From CAZFMJ01 sp964520045 (lineage in GTDB: Bacteria; Elusimicrobiota; Elusimicrobia; Elusimicrobiales; CAZFMJ01): a DNA stretch of 31,091 nucleotides. Every line of letters begins with the position of its first letter. Within the stretch, counting starts at the first letter, position 1. The translations under genes and the position numbers were made by a program. Positions 6,888 through 15,070 of this stretch are shown here, one piece after another. The stretch lies in contig CAZFMJ010000032.1 of the NCBI GenBank assembly GCA_964520045.1, positions 1 to 31,091 on the forward strand, given 5' to 3'. The notes under the pieces were generated by a model, which did not search any database, was not told the DNA's origin, and saw only the letters and a program-made list of their open reading frames with translations.

Positions 6888-8993
6888 ATGGTCTCAAAAT
6901 TAAATAAAGACGCTCTTCTGGAAATCGGAGTTGAGAACCTTCCGGCGCGGTTCGTGCCTTTGGCATTGGCCCAGCTTCAGAGTTCTGCCGTAAAGCTTTT
7001 AAGCGAAAACAGGCTTGCCTGCTCCTCGGTGCGCGTTTTCGGAACATACAAACGGCTGGCTGTTGTCATGGAGAATGTAGGCTCCGGGTAGGCCGAGCAG
7101 ATTTGCGAAGTAACCGGTCCGCCCGCGAAGTTTTTAAAGGACGAAAAAGGCGGTTTTACGGTTCAAAGCCGGGGGTTTGCCAATGCCCATGGAACGGTTC
7201 CGGAGAAGCTTGTCATCGTAAAAATCCCGAAAGGCGAATTCATGGCCGTTCGGAAAGTCATTGCCGGCGAGCCGGCGCTCAAAGTTCTTTCCAGAGTATT
7301 CCCCCAGCTGATAGCTTCTTTGCAGTTTCCGAAAAACATGGTTTGGGAGCCGTCCGGATTCAGGTTTGCGCGGCCTATACGAGGTATCGCGGCGCTGCTC
7401 GGCGCAAAAACAGTGCCCTTCTCCGTTGCCGGAGTGAAATCAGGCAAAAAGACGTCAGGCCTGTCCGCTCTGGGCTCAAAAATCATAACCATAGCCGAGC
7501 CGTCAAAATATGAAAAAACGCTGGAAGCCAGGTGCGTGATGGCCGATCCCGCCGCGCGCAGGCAGGCTCTTTTAAAGCTGTTTGCGCAGGCCGGGCACAG
7601 AATGAAATTTGAGGTTGATATCGACGAAGATCTGCTTGAGGAAGTTGTTTTTATGGTTGAGCATCCCGTTCCGGTCGCGGGCCATTTTTCCCTGAAATTT
7701 CTAAAGCTGCCCCGGGAACTCCTTTCCACCGTTCTGAAAAAAAAGCTTAAATTTTTTCCCGTGCGCGATAATTCGGGAGAGCTTGCGCCGCATTTTGTGG
7801 GGATACGCGACGGAATTTCAGACGGGCAGAAAGAAGTGCAGGGCGGCTATGAGGCCGTCGTCGCCGCCTGTCTGACGGACGCCGTTTTCTTTTTCGAGCG
7901 CGATCTGCGTTGCGGTCTTGAGACGATGCGTTTAAAGCTCAAAGACGCGCTTCTTCACGAAAAGCTGGGCACTCTTTATGAGAAAAGCGAAAGGGCGCAT
8001 CTGCTTGCCGTAAGGCTTGCCGGCGCGATGACTCCGGATATTCCCTGCGATAAAGAGGTTATCAGCGCCGCGTCCCGTCTTTGCTATGCGGATTTGACTT
8101 CCGAAGTGGTAAAGGAATTCCCGGAGCTTCAGGGAATAATGGCGGGCGAATACGCCTCCCACGCTAAAATGCCCGAAAATATATGTTCGGCTCTTGCGGA
8201 ATTTTATTATCCCCTTTCAGCCAAATCCCCCCTCCCGGGTATGGTTGAGTCAGCCTTGGTTTCCCTTGCCGGTAAATTCGACACGATTTTGGGAAATTTC
8301 GCCGCAGGCATGATACCTACGGGAAGCGAAGATCCGTACGCCCTGCGCAGGCAGGCCTCGGGCATTGTGAGGATACTGCTTGAGAAAAATATTCCGCTGT
8401 CCGTGCCCGCAATTCTGGAGCATTCGTGGGAAACTCTGCCCGGGACGGCCGTCCGCGGCGCTTCCAAAAGCGAGGTTATAAATTCCGTTTTGGAATTCAT
8501 CTGGCAGAGAGCGGCCGCTGTGTTCGGCGAAAAGGGATTTAAATTCGACGAGATAAAGGCGGTGCGGCAGGGCGGACTTGAAAATCTTTCTTTGACTTTG
8601 GTCCGGCTCCGCGCTCTTAATGAGATACGCAAGGCCGGCGATTTTGACGCTCTTGCCATGGCCTTCAAGCGCGCTTCCAACATCTTAAAACAGGCGAAGC
8701 TCGATCCGTCGTCCGCGTCCGCCGTCAATGCCGGGCTGCTTTGCGAGCCGGCGGAAAAGGAGCTTGCCGGCGCGCTTTTGAAATTGGGTGAGGACATAGG
8801 CAGGCTTAAAACCTGCGCTGATTTTTCCGCAATGCTTAAGGAAATGGTATCGATTAAGCCCGCCGTGGACGGTTTTTTTGACAAGGTGATGGTTATGGCC
8901 GAAGATCCCGCGCTCAGGGCCAACCGCCTGAATCTTTTGGCCGAGCTTGTAAAGCTTTTCGGCTCCGCCGCCGATTTGTCACAGCTGCAATAA
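6888..8993 (+). CDS. glyS: Glycyl-tRNA synthetase beta subunit, interrupted by an in-frame TAG
   Basis: One continuous frame of 701 codons plus stop encodes GlyS except for a TAG at 7089-7091 (codon 68). Before it the N-terminus is typical (LLEIGVENLPARFVPLAL..., TYKRLAVVMENV). After it the same frame continues AEQICEVTGPPAKFLKDEKGG..., then FPKNMVWEPSGFRFARPIR, FVGIRDG, LAGKFDTILGNFAAGMIPTGSEDPYALRRQA and the C-terminal anticodon-binding region. Total length fits the family (about 690). The beta subunit binds tRNA-Gly and is essential with GlyQ, so a true null is unlikely unless another glycyl-tRNA synthetase exists. A base-call error, a real nonsense mutation with restart at a later codon, or readthrough are the alternatives. 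TAG ends cdsA and ispG normally, which argues against reassignment. Confidence 0.9.
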
Positions 8994-9187
8994 GACGGTA
9001 GAAGGTAGATGGTAGACGGAACAAAAAAGGCAAAAAAACAAATCATCGGCATTCTTCTGTTTTTCGTATCCTGTTTACCAGTTGTCTTTTACTTTTTTAT
9101 TTTTTTGTTTACTGCCGTCTCTTTTTTGCTTGTTTTCTTCCTTCTTTTGTTTGCCGTCTACCGTCTACCATCTCCCGTTTACCGTCT
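8994..9187. repeat. Inverted heptad-array pair between convergent glyS and the surface-antigen gene
   Basis: A GACGGTAGAAGG/TAGATGG/TAGACGG array begins right at the glyS stop (8994-9019). Its complement CCGTCTACC/GTCTACC/ATCTCCC lies at 9157-9187, directly after the stop of the minus-strand gene. Each gene thus has a purine-rich array at its own 3' end. The sequence between is T-rich with no recognisable gene. Confidence 0.8.
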
Positions 9188-9188
9188 T

Positions 9189-10598
9189 TTAGAACGGATA
9201 TCCTACTTTAACTATGCCGTTGGGGCCTTCTTTTCCGAAAGCCAAATCGGCGGTTCCCACTATCTGAGGCCGTATCACTATTCTGAAAGCCATGCCGTAG
9301 CCGGTTCGGAGATTATCCATGCGCAGTCTCGAGGGCGTTGAAAAAACCGTTCCTACATCCACAAAGGGCGCAAGCTCCAGCTCTGTGAAAAATTTCAGAA
9401 GCGGCGAGCGTGAAAGTCGTATTCTCTCTTCCAGATTTATCAGCAGTTTGCTTCTGTCTATGAACCTGCCGTCGCCGGCAACCCGCAGGCCGGTGCTTTC
9501 GCCCATGGTGGAACGGGCATAAAAGGGCAGGTCGTCGCCCGTCTGTTTCTGCAAAAGATAATGCACCGCGGTGACATACTTGCCTTCTTCTTTATAATTG
9601 TAGTAGTGCTTGAGCTGAGCGGCGTAGGTGCGGTAGGTATAGTCGCTTCCCAGCGATTTATAGGAAAGGAGGGCGGACATACTAGCATAGGTGCCGATTT
9701 TAGGAAGAACAGGATGATCCGTGTCGTCGTAAATAAGCGCAAACTTATGCGTCATGAAATCTTTTCTTTGCGCGGCTATCGCGTATTCTTCCGGAAAAAG
9801 GTCATTGACCTGAGGCAGAGCAGTCACCGGTCCGTTTGAGATCTTGTATGAATAAAAGGCATGCGTGAAGTCAAAATAAAAATCGGAAGGCAGGGGAAAA
9901 TCGCAGGTCAATTCCTCCCCCGTGAGATTTAAGGCGAAATTAGCCTGATTGCCGGGCAAAGATTTAGGTCCTGGTCCGTAATACGAGGCTTTTCCATTGA
10001 CCCAGTGCCTTACTTCCGCGTTTATCCTAAACCGCGTGCCCATGAGTTCAGGGTCAAAATAATGTATGAAAACTTCGCGCTGAACTACCGTGGAATAGGC
10101 GGCTCTTATTACAAGGAGTTTTTTGTCGTCGGGAAAAACATAATGCCTGAAGGTGTAGGAGGTTTTTAGATACCGGTTATAGTTTATGGAAGGCGCCATC
10201 ACCGAACCGATTCCCTGCTTTGACTTATCCCGCATCGCCCATATCGGCATTATGCCGTAATTAGGCCCCAGGTCTTTGCTGGAATCCATTATCGGCAGAA
10301 AAAACATCGGTCCTATGTCGAACGGTATGACCAGTCTGCCCACAATTTTGTCAAGCAGGCTTCTGTCTTCATCGCGTCCGGCGGCTGTTTCAAGGGGTTT
10401 TAATATTTCCGTTTTTGTTTTTATCTCCGCAGGCAGAATTTTTATATCCTCGTCCGCCTTAGCGATGATGGAAAAAGACAGCAGGCAGCAGATGGCAGAT
10501 AGCAGATAGGGACGGGAAAGAGAATAGAGACTCCCCCCTCTTTTTTCCCCGTCTCCCGCCTTTTTTCCCCTTGCCGTTTCCCGTTTACCGTCTACCAT
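9189..10598 (-). CDS. Omp85/BamA-like surface antigen beta-barrel protein
   Basis: The protein has 469 residues. After the leader come a short acidic/Lys linker and a beta-barrel: alternating hydrophobic strands with aromatic girdles, many YxF/YxY patterns, FVDVGTVF near the end, an LRVAGDGRF-type turn reminiscent of the Omp85 loop-6 region, and a C-terminal strand ending KVGYPF with terminal Phe, as outer-membrane proteins recognised by the BAM complex do. There are no POTRA domains, so it resembles the PF01103 surface-antigen barrel alone. The likely signal peptide RPYLLSAICCLLSFSIIAKA is preceded by about 30 charged residues encoded by intergenic arrays. Its hydrophobic core is itself encoded by a heptad array (10478-10509). 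The true start is therefore uncertain and may be a non-ATG codon near the leader. Confidence 0.75.
   Translation of the reverse strand: MVDGKRETARGKKAGDGEKRGGSLYSLSRPYLLSAICCLLSFSIIAKADEDIKILPAEIKTKTEILKPLETAAGRDEDRSLLDKIVGRLVIPFDIGPMFFLPIMDSSKDLGPNYGIMPIWAMRDKSKQGIGSVMAPSINYNRYLKTSYTFRHYVFPDDKKLLVIRAAYSTVVQREVFIHYFDPELMGTRFRINAEVRHWVNGKASYYGPGPKSLPGNQANFALNLTGEELTCDFPLPSDFYFDFTHAFYSYKISNGPVTALPQVNDLFPEEYAIAAQRKDFMTHKFALIYDDTDHPVLPKIGTYASMSALLSYKSLGSDYTYRTYAAQLKHYYNYKEEGKYVTAVHYLLQKQTGDDLPFYARSTMGESTGLRVAGDGRFIDRSKLLINLEERIRLSRSPLLKFFTELELAPFVDVGTVFSTPSRLRMDNLRTGYGMAFRIVIRPQIVGTADLAFGKEGPNGIVKVGYPF
10478..10509 (-). repeat. AGCAGAT heptad array encoding a signal-peptide core
   Basis: AGCAGGC, AGCAGAT, GGCAGAT and AGCAGAT repeat at 7-nt spacing on the plus strand. 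The minus strand reads them as YLLSAICCLL in the surface-antigen leader. Confidence 0.8.
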
Positions 10599-10662
10599 CT
10601 ACCGTTTCCCTTCTTCGTGGCTTTGTGCAGCTGTCCAGCCGCCTAGCCGCCGCGCTGCCCAG
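10548..10662. repeat. Heptad and octad arrays at the nadE 3' end
   Basis: CCGTCTCCC and TTTACCGTCTACCATCTACCG heptads (10548-10610) are followed by CAGCTGTCCAGCCGCCTAGCC octads (10627-10662). On the minus strand they are purine-rich and follow the nadE stop. The first array overlaps the annotated 5' end of the surface-antigen frame. Confidence 0.75.
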
Positions 10663-10667
10663 CTTTC

Positions 10668-12305
10668 TTATGAGTATCCCCTTGCGATGGGCATTCTTCT
10701 TCCGGCCCCGAATGCTTTTGCCGTTATTTTAAGCCCTGGAGGCATTTGCCTGCGCTTGTATTCATTCAAGTCTATTCTGCGTATTACCGAATCTGCGATA
10801 TCCAATGGAAACCCCAAGGCGTTTATTTCACCGGCATTTTTGCCTTCTTCTATGTACGCTTTTATTATCGGGTCAAGCATTTCATAAGGGGGAAGGTCGT
10901 CTTCGTCTTTTTGGCCGTGTTTGAGTTCGGCGGTGGGCGGTCTCGTTATTGTTCTTTGGGGTATTATAATATCCCTGCCGTTGATATGCCGGGCCAACGA
11001 ATATACCGTTGTCTTGACAACGTCGGCCAGCGGCGCCAGTCCCCCCGCCGTGTCGCCGTATATCGTGCAGTAGCCGGTGGCCGTCTCGGATTTATTCCCC
11101 GTAGTGAGGACCATGCAGCCTGATTGATTGGATATGGCCATAAGAATATTGCCGCGTATGCGGGACTGGATGTTCTGCGCCGCAGTCGCGCTCTTTCCGG
11201 TTATATCCGGCGGGATTTTCAGCTGTTTCAGATATGATTCATAAACAGGGGTTATGGGAATAGTCAGAAAATTAACGCGCAGTTTTTTTGCGAGCAGTTC
11301 GGCGTCTTCCATGCTTTCGGCGGAAGTGTAAGGCGACGGCATTGACACCGCCGTCACATTCTCATGCCCCAGCGCCTGCGCCGCAAGACAGCAGACGACC
11401 GCGGAATCTATTCCCCCGCTTAATCCGAGCGCCGCCTGCGAAAAACCGCATTTATCGGCATAGTCGCGGATTCCCATGACGAGCGCCTGAAAAATTTCTT
11501 CGGCTTCCGGAGTATTGTCCCATGCGATAGTATCGGGTTTATCGTCAAAATCGACCGTAATGAGGTCCTCGCCGAAGGCTTTTCCTCTGGCTATGAGATT
11601 TCCGTCCGCGTTTATCACGAGGCTGTTCCCGTCGAAGATAAGCTCGTCGTTGGCGCCCGCCATATTGCAGTAGACAAAAGGAAGTTTGTTCCTCCGCGCC
11701 CTTGAGCGCATAAGCTCAAATCTTAAAGGCACTTTGCCTCTGTGATACGGCGAGGCCGACAGGTTCAGGAATATGTCAAGTTTGGATTTGATGAGTTTTT
11801 CAACGGGATCCACTTTATAAAGCCTCTGCGGCCTTAATCCCTTTTCGTTCCAGATATCTTCGCATATGGTTATGCCGAGTTTCGCCGACTTGAAATTCAC
11901 CGGCAGATTTGAAACCGCGGATTCGAAATATCTTGCTTCGTCAAACACGTCATACGTCGGCAGAAGGGTTTTTGAGCGTTTGGCGAGAATGTTCCCTTTA
12001 TGCAGGAGAGCGGCGCAGTTGAAAAGACGCTTTCCCTGCTTCGAGGGATTTCGGTCGACGTATCCGATAAGGCAGGCCGGTTCCGTTATTTTTTTTGAGA
12101 GCTCTTTTAGGGTTTTTATGCTGTCATTGACGAAATTTTTGTTTTCAAGAAGGTCCCATGGCGGATAGCCCGTTAAAGTCATCTCAGGGAAAACTGCCAG
12201 TTCCGCCCCGGCTTCTCCCGCCTTTTTCGTCCAATCAAGGATTTTGCGGGCATTGGCATTGATGTCTCCGACTTTTGTGTTTATCTGCGCCAGCGCGATT
12301 TTCAT
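10668..12305 (-). CDS. nadE: Glutamine-dependent NAD+ synthetase
   Basis: The 545-residue two-domain enzyme starts at the ATG at 12305 (MKIALAQINTKVGD). The N-terminal nitrilase-type glutaminase domain (about residues 1-245) has its triad in place: Glu in FPEMTLTGYPPWD, Lys in RSKTLLPTYDVFDE and Cys in GITICEDIWNE. The C-terminal ATP-pyrophosphatase domain has LGLSGGIDSAVVCCLAA and later TGNKSETATGYCTIYGDTAGG. It amidates deamido-NAD+ with ammonia channelled from glutamine, the last step of NAD+ synthesis. The longer open frame to 12362 translates the upstream heptad array and is not used here. A TATAAT box lies 6 nt before the ATG. Confidence 0.95.
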   Translation of the reverse strand: MKIALAQINTKVGDINANARKILDWTKKAGEAGAELAVFPEMTLTGYPPWDLLENKNFVNDSIKTLKELSKKITEPACLIGYVDRNPSKQGKRLFNCAALLHKGNILAKRSKTLLPTYDVFDEARYFESAVSNLPVNFKSAKLGITICEDIWNEKGLRPQRLYKVDPVEKLIKSKLDIFLNLSASPYHRGKVPLRFELMRSRARRNKLPFVYCNMAGANDELIFDGNSLVINADGNLIARGKAFGEDLITVDFDDKPDTIAWDNTPEAEEIFQALVMGIRDYADKCGFSQAALGLSGGIDSAVVCCLAAQALGHENVTAVSMPSPYTSAESMEDAELLAKKLRVNFLTIPITPVYESYLKQLKIPPDITGKSATAAQNIQSRIRGNILMAISNQSGCMVLTTGNKSETATGYCTIYGDTAGGLAPLADVVKTTVYSLARHINGRDIIIPQRTITRPPTAELKHGQKDEDDLPPYEMLDPIIKAYIEEGKNAGEINALGFPLDIADSVIRRIDLNEYKRRQMPPGLKITAKAFGAGRRMPIARGYS

Positions 12306-12311
12306 AATTTC

Positions 12312-12317
12312 ATTATA
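12312..12317 (-). promoter_or_regulatory. Putative -10 box of nadE
   Basis: TATAAT on the minus strand ends 6 nt before the nadE ATG at 12305; the -35 region is not convincing. Transcription would start at or within a few bases of the ATG, so the message could be leaderless. Confidence 0.4.
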
Positions 12318-12325
12318 CAAAATGG

Positions 12326-12437
12326 GGAGACGATAGAAGGTAGACGGAACAAAAACGGGCAAAAAAAATTACCACGGAGCCACAGAGAACACGGAGGGCA
12401 CGGAGAGATGTAAACATAAGGCAGGTATGAGATGAGG
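12326..12437. repeat. Composite arrays upstream of nadE, with a 20-nt tag
   Basis: A GATAGAAGGTAGACGG heptad array (12326-12352) is followed by a CACGGAG/CACAGAG array of about 9-nt period (12371-12405) and the tag at 12418-12437 (AAGGCAGGTATGAGATGAGG). The tag is an exact inverted copy of 2838-2857 and adjoins the same kind of CACGGAG array there. Confidence 0.8.
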
Positions 12438-12440
12438 CTG

Positions 12441-12530
12441 TGCCGCCCAAACAATCCGTAAAAGCAATGACACGTTCGACTCCGCTCAGTGTTACCCTGA
12501 GTGTAATCGAAGGGGTGAGTTTGGGGCGGC
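12441..12530 (-). repeat. Half of a two-hairpin element, split by a nested palindrome
   Basis: The outer arms CCGCCCAAAC (12443-12452) and GTTTGGGGCGG (about 12519-12529) match the second hairpin of the elements at 17541, 18601 and 30205. Between them lies an extra imperfect palindrome of about 45 nt (TTCGACTCCGCTCAG ... CTGAGTGTAATCGAA) that the other copies lack. Confidence 0.7.
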
Positions 12531-12629
12531 TGGGAAACCGGGATGCTGGGGAACAGATTGTCGCGGGACGGCTTGACTGCGGTTAATTTTTAAAATTTAT
12601 AAGATCTTGATTAGCTCTTCGCAGTTTTT

Positions 12630-12667
12630 TGTACCTTTTACCATCTACCGTCTCCCATTTACCGTCC
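12630..12667 (+). repeat. CCGTCTAC heptad array before the transposase remnant
   Basis: TTTTACCATCTACCGTCTCCC-type pyrimidine units repeat at 7-nt spacing and end about 30 nt before the ATG at 12696. The 12531-12629 stretch shows nothing recognisable. Confidence 0.75.
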
Positions 12668-12695
12668 CCCTATTTTTTTGTATGCTATTTTTGAA

Positions 12696-13160
12696 ATGCA
12701 AATTAATAACGGCGGCGGAATCATATATCTGCTGATAAAAGGCGGGCACATCAAGACATATCTTGAGGCCGCTTTGAAGGTGTGCGAGGAAAATCTGCCG
12801 GTTTACTCCTCTAAATTCTCAAAAAAAAGCTTTACGCAGAGTCAAATCGCCGCCTGTCTTCTTTTACGGAAATATCTGAATATTGATTTGCGCACGCTTG
12901 AAAAGCTGATTTCCCATAGTCCTGTATTTAAAAATATTCTTAAACTTAAGCGTATTCCTGATCATTCGACTTTTTGCCGGCATATGGCCAAAATGCCTGA
13001 GGAATTGGCCGGACAGCTTAATGATAAAACAAATAAATTTTTAGCGGGGAGCAGCGCGAAATTTATCCTTCCGTCTTCGCTTGCCGGCAGACGTCATTCT
13101 GCCGGACGCAGGGCAGGAGCAGGCTTCGCTCATGGGGGCTCCCGCGGGCGGGAAGGTTGA
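12696..13160 (+). pseudogene. Transposase N-terminal fragment (IS4/IS5-like DDE type)
   Basis: The first 115 or so codons encode a helical N-terminal domain typical of IS4/IS5-like transposases: YSSKFSKKSFTQSQIAACLLLRKYL, LEKLISHSPVFKNIL, and RIPDHSTFCRHMAKM as the 'PDxSTFxR' signature. The DDE catalytic domain is missing. The frame instead runs into a GC-rich palindromic element from about 13067, read as an Arg/Gly/Ala tail (AGRRHSAGRRAGAGFAHGG). This is a remnant, not an active transposase. The exact IS family is uncertain. No terminal inverted repeats of the original IS were found. Confidence 0.7.
13067..13156. repeat. GC-rich palindromic element abutting the transposase remnant
   Basis: The element is bounded by CCTTCC and GGAAGG. 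It contains a perfect hairpin (CCGGCAGA, 6-nt loop, TCTGCCGG; 13084-13105) and a GGGCAGGAGCAGGCTTCG segment. A similar GGGCAGGGGCAAGCCTTCG segment with its own hairpin is inserted in dxr near 22709-22775. Confidence 0.6.
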
Positions 13161-13199
13161 AAAAACAATAAAAATATTTGGTAAAATTATTATAGGTTT

Positions 13200-13610
13200 A
13201 TGGGTATATTCAATTTAGGCTCTAAAGATCAAAAACCGCTGGTGCTTGTGGTGGATGACGACCCCGTGCTGGCGGAGATGCTTTGTGATTTTTTGTCTTT
13301 GATTGACTGCGAGACGATAAATACTCCCAACGGCAATGAGGCTTTGAAAATCGCCAGAGATAAACAGCCTGATTTGATTCTGCTTGATATAGTGATGCCT
13401 TCCATGGACGGACTTACTATTCTAAAATTGCTCAAGCGGGATCCGGCTTCGGTAAATATTCCGGTAATAATGGTCACCGGAGAGCAGAAGGGCAAGGATG
13501 TGGAACTGGCCTTTACTTTGGGAGCGGTGGATTATATTATTAAACCCATAAGGCAGGACCAGTTCGACGCAAAAATAAAAGCCGTTCTATCACAGAAAGG
13601 TAAAGGGTAA
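13200..13610 (+). CDS. Stand-alone response-regulator receiver domain protein
   Basis: The 136-residue CheY-like receiver has the acidic pocket VVDDDP, the phosphoacceptor Asp in LILLDIVMPSMDG, the Thr switch in PVIMVTGE and the conserved Lys in YIIKPI. There is no output domain, so it would work through protein contacts, as CheY or Spo0F do. No histidine kinase is nearby, and the partner is unknown. A TATTAT box ends 6 nt before the ATG. The 3' end merges into a heptad array (AAAGGTAAAGGGTAAAGGG), whose GGTAAAG units supply the terminal KGKG and stop codon. Confidence 0.9.
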   Translation: MGIFNLGSKDQKPLVLVVDDDPVLAEMLCDFLSLIDCETINTPNGNEALKIARDKQPDLILLDIVMPSMDGLTILKLLKRDPASVNIPVIMVTGEQKGKDVELAFTLGAVDYIIKPIRQDQFDAKIKAVLSQKGKG

Positions 13611-13755
13611 AGGGTAGAAGGCAGACGGTACAATTTACTTGGTTCTTTTGCGCTGCTAAAAAACCGTCGGGTATGACAAAGCGTTCATAAGACGTTCGGC
13701 CAGCCTGTGTTCCCCTTCCGCTGTTTTTCGTTCCCAATCTTCGTTTTCTTTGGTC

Positions 13756-14863
13756 TTATTTTTTACCGTCTTCCATCTCCTGTTTACCTTCTACCTTCTT
13801 CTTGATTCTATTCAGCGCGGTTTCCATGATATTCAGAGTATAGGCGTCTTTTTCTGATGCCATGGCTTCTCCCAGTTTGCGGATAGCGGCTTGTCCTCCC
13901 CCCAGAGCGAGCCCGCCTGCGTATCATGATGTCAGGGTCTTTAAGAAGGTCGGCGGCCGCGGCTGTGCCGTAATCGTTGTTCATTCCGGCGAGAGAGAGC
14001 GCGGCTTCCAGCTTGACTTTTTTCTGAGGGTCGCTTATTATCGCCGGCAGACTGATCACATCAGATTTGGGCTGTGTGGATTTTGCCGTTTCAGGAAAAG
14101 AAAAGGAATTGTCGGGGATGTCCGATCCGGTTCCGGAAGATGTGGAAACGGTATCCTTTAAGAGCGCTTTCAGCGGTTCTATCGAGGACGGATCTTTTAT
14201 CGCGCCCAGCGCTTTCGCCGCTTCATGGCGGATTCCGTAGTCATTGTCCGCCAGAAGAGGCGTTAGTTTGTCAGCCGAGTCTTTCCCCCCCAATTCTCCC
14301 AGAAGGGAGACCGCCGTTCTGCGTATTCCGGAATTCGCGGAATTCAGCAGTTCCGAAGCCGGTTTAAAGGCATTCTTATCGCGCAGCGCGGCCAGACTTT
14401 TTAAGCTTGCTATCGTCACTGCCGGGGATTTGTCATCCAGCGCTTTTATAAGATGTTTGCCGCAGCTTTTATTGCCGATACTGCCTAATGCCGCAGCCGC
14501 ATTCTGCCGCGCATGAGGGGAATCGTCGGTCTCAAGAATTTTTATCAGCTCTGGACCGGCTTTTTCATTCTTAAGAGCGGCCAGGGCGTCTATAGCGGCG
14601 CATCTTACAAAAATATCTTTGTCCTGGAGTGTTTTTATAAGAGCCGGCGCCGCTTTTGCGTCTTTCATCCGTCCCAGCTCGGCTGCGGCTTTACGCCTGG
14701 AAGAGGATTCTTTGTCTGTCAGATGTCCTATGGCCTGTTCTACGGGGGTAGGCTGAATTTGCTCTTGCACCGCGCTGTTTTGGTCATTGGGCTTTGTTTT
14801 TTGTGAAAACGCGGTAAAACAGCAAAGCATGCTCAGGATTGCGGATAGCGTTATTGTTTTCAT
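13756..14863 (-). CDS. Exported HEAT-repeat protein with a 3' frameshift
   Basis: The ATG at 14863 gives a signal peptide (MKTITLSAILSMLCCFTAFS), an acidic/Gln linker and then about eight HEAT/PBS-lyase-type repeats of roughly 31 residues (RRKAAAELGRMKDAKAAPALIKTL and similar), a scaffold for protein contacts. At the C6 run 13898-13903 the frame breaks. In the published frame it ends in an Arg/Gly-rich nonsense tail at 13808. One base fewer there restores GGQAAIRKLGEAM and LNIMETALN, ending at 13756. The restored C-terminus KKKVEGKQEMEDGKK is a heptad-array tail like those of RecO and GlyQ. The frameshift is probably a homopolymer error, though a real mutation is possible. Confidence 0.8.
13759..13798 (-). 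repeat. Heptad array at the 3' end of the HEAT gene
   Basis: On the minus strand AAGGTAGAAGGTAAACAGG/AGATGG/AAGACGG is purine-rich and lies inside the frame-corrected 3' end of the HEAT gene. The region 13617-13755 between it and the response-regulator array holds nothing recognisable. Confidence 0.75.
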
Positions 14864-14870
14864 ACCGTAT

Positions 14871-14899
14871 ATTGTACTCACTTTGCGGGTAAACCGCAA
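14871..14899 (-). promoter_or_regulatory. Putative promoter of the HEAT-repeat gene
   Basis: On the minus strand TTGCGG (14899-14894), a 17-nt spacer and TACAAT (14876-14871) end 7 nt before the ATG at 14863, so the transcript would be leaderless or nearly so. It diverges from the rpsB promoter. Confidence 0.55.
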
Positions 14900-14905
14900 A
14901 ATTAT

Positions 14906-14935
14906 TTGGACTTAAAGCGTCGAATTTGCTATAGT
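14906..14935 (+). promoter_or_regulatory. Putative promoter of the rpsB operon
   Basis: TTGGAC (14906-14911), an 18-nt spacer and TATAGT (14930-14935) predict a start near 14942 and a leader of about 130 nt before rpsB. Confidence 0.5.
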
Positions 14936-14949
14936 AGACATACAAACTG

Positions 14950-14991
14950 AGGCAGAAGACAGGCGGTAGATGGTAGACGGTAGATGGTAAA
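14950..14991 (+). repeat. GGTAGAT/GGTAGAC heptad array in the rpsB leader
   Basis: GGCAGAAG, GGCGGTAGAT, GGTAGAC, GGTAGAT and GGTAAAG repeat at 7-nt spacing. It is purine-rich on the rpsB strand, so it breaks the usual rule for rpsB but fits it for the divergent HEAT gene. Confidence 0.8.
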
Positions 14992-15070
14992 GAGAAAATA
15001 GGAAAAATGCCGTTTTTTTCATCCCCCGTCTTTAGCTGGATAAGTACTTACGCATTTAATTGGAGGATAG

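Noticed and set aside
12306..12362. Upstream extension of nadE
   Set aside because: The extra 19 residues translate a heptad array and precede the canonical MKIALAQIN start.
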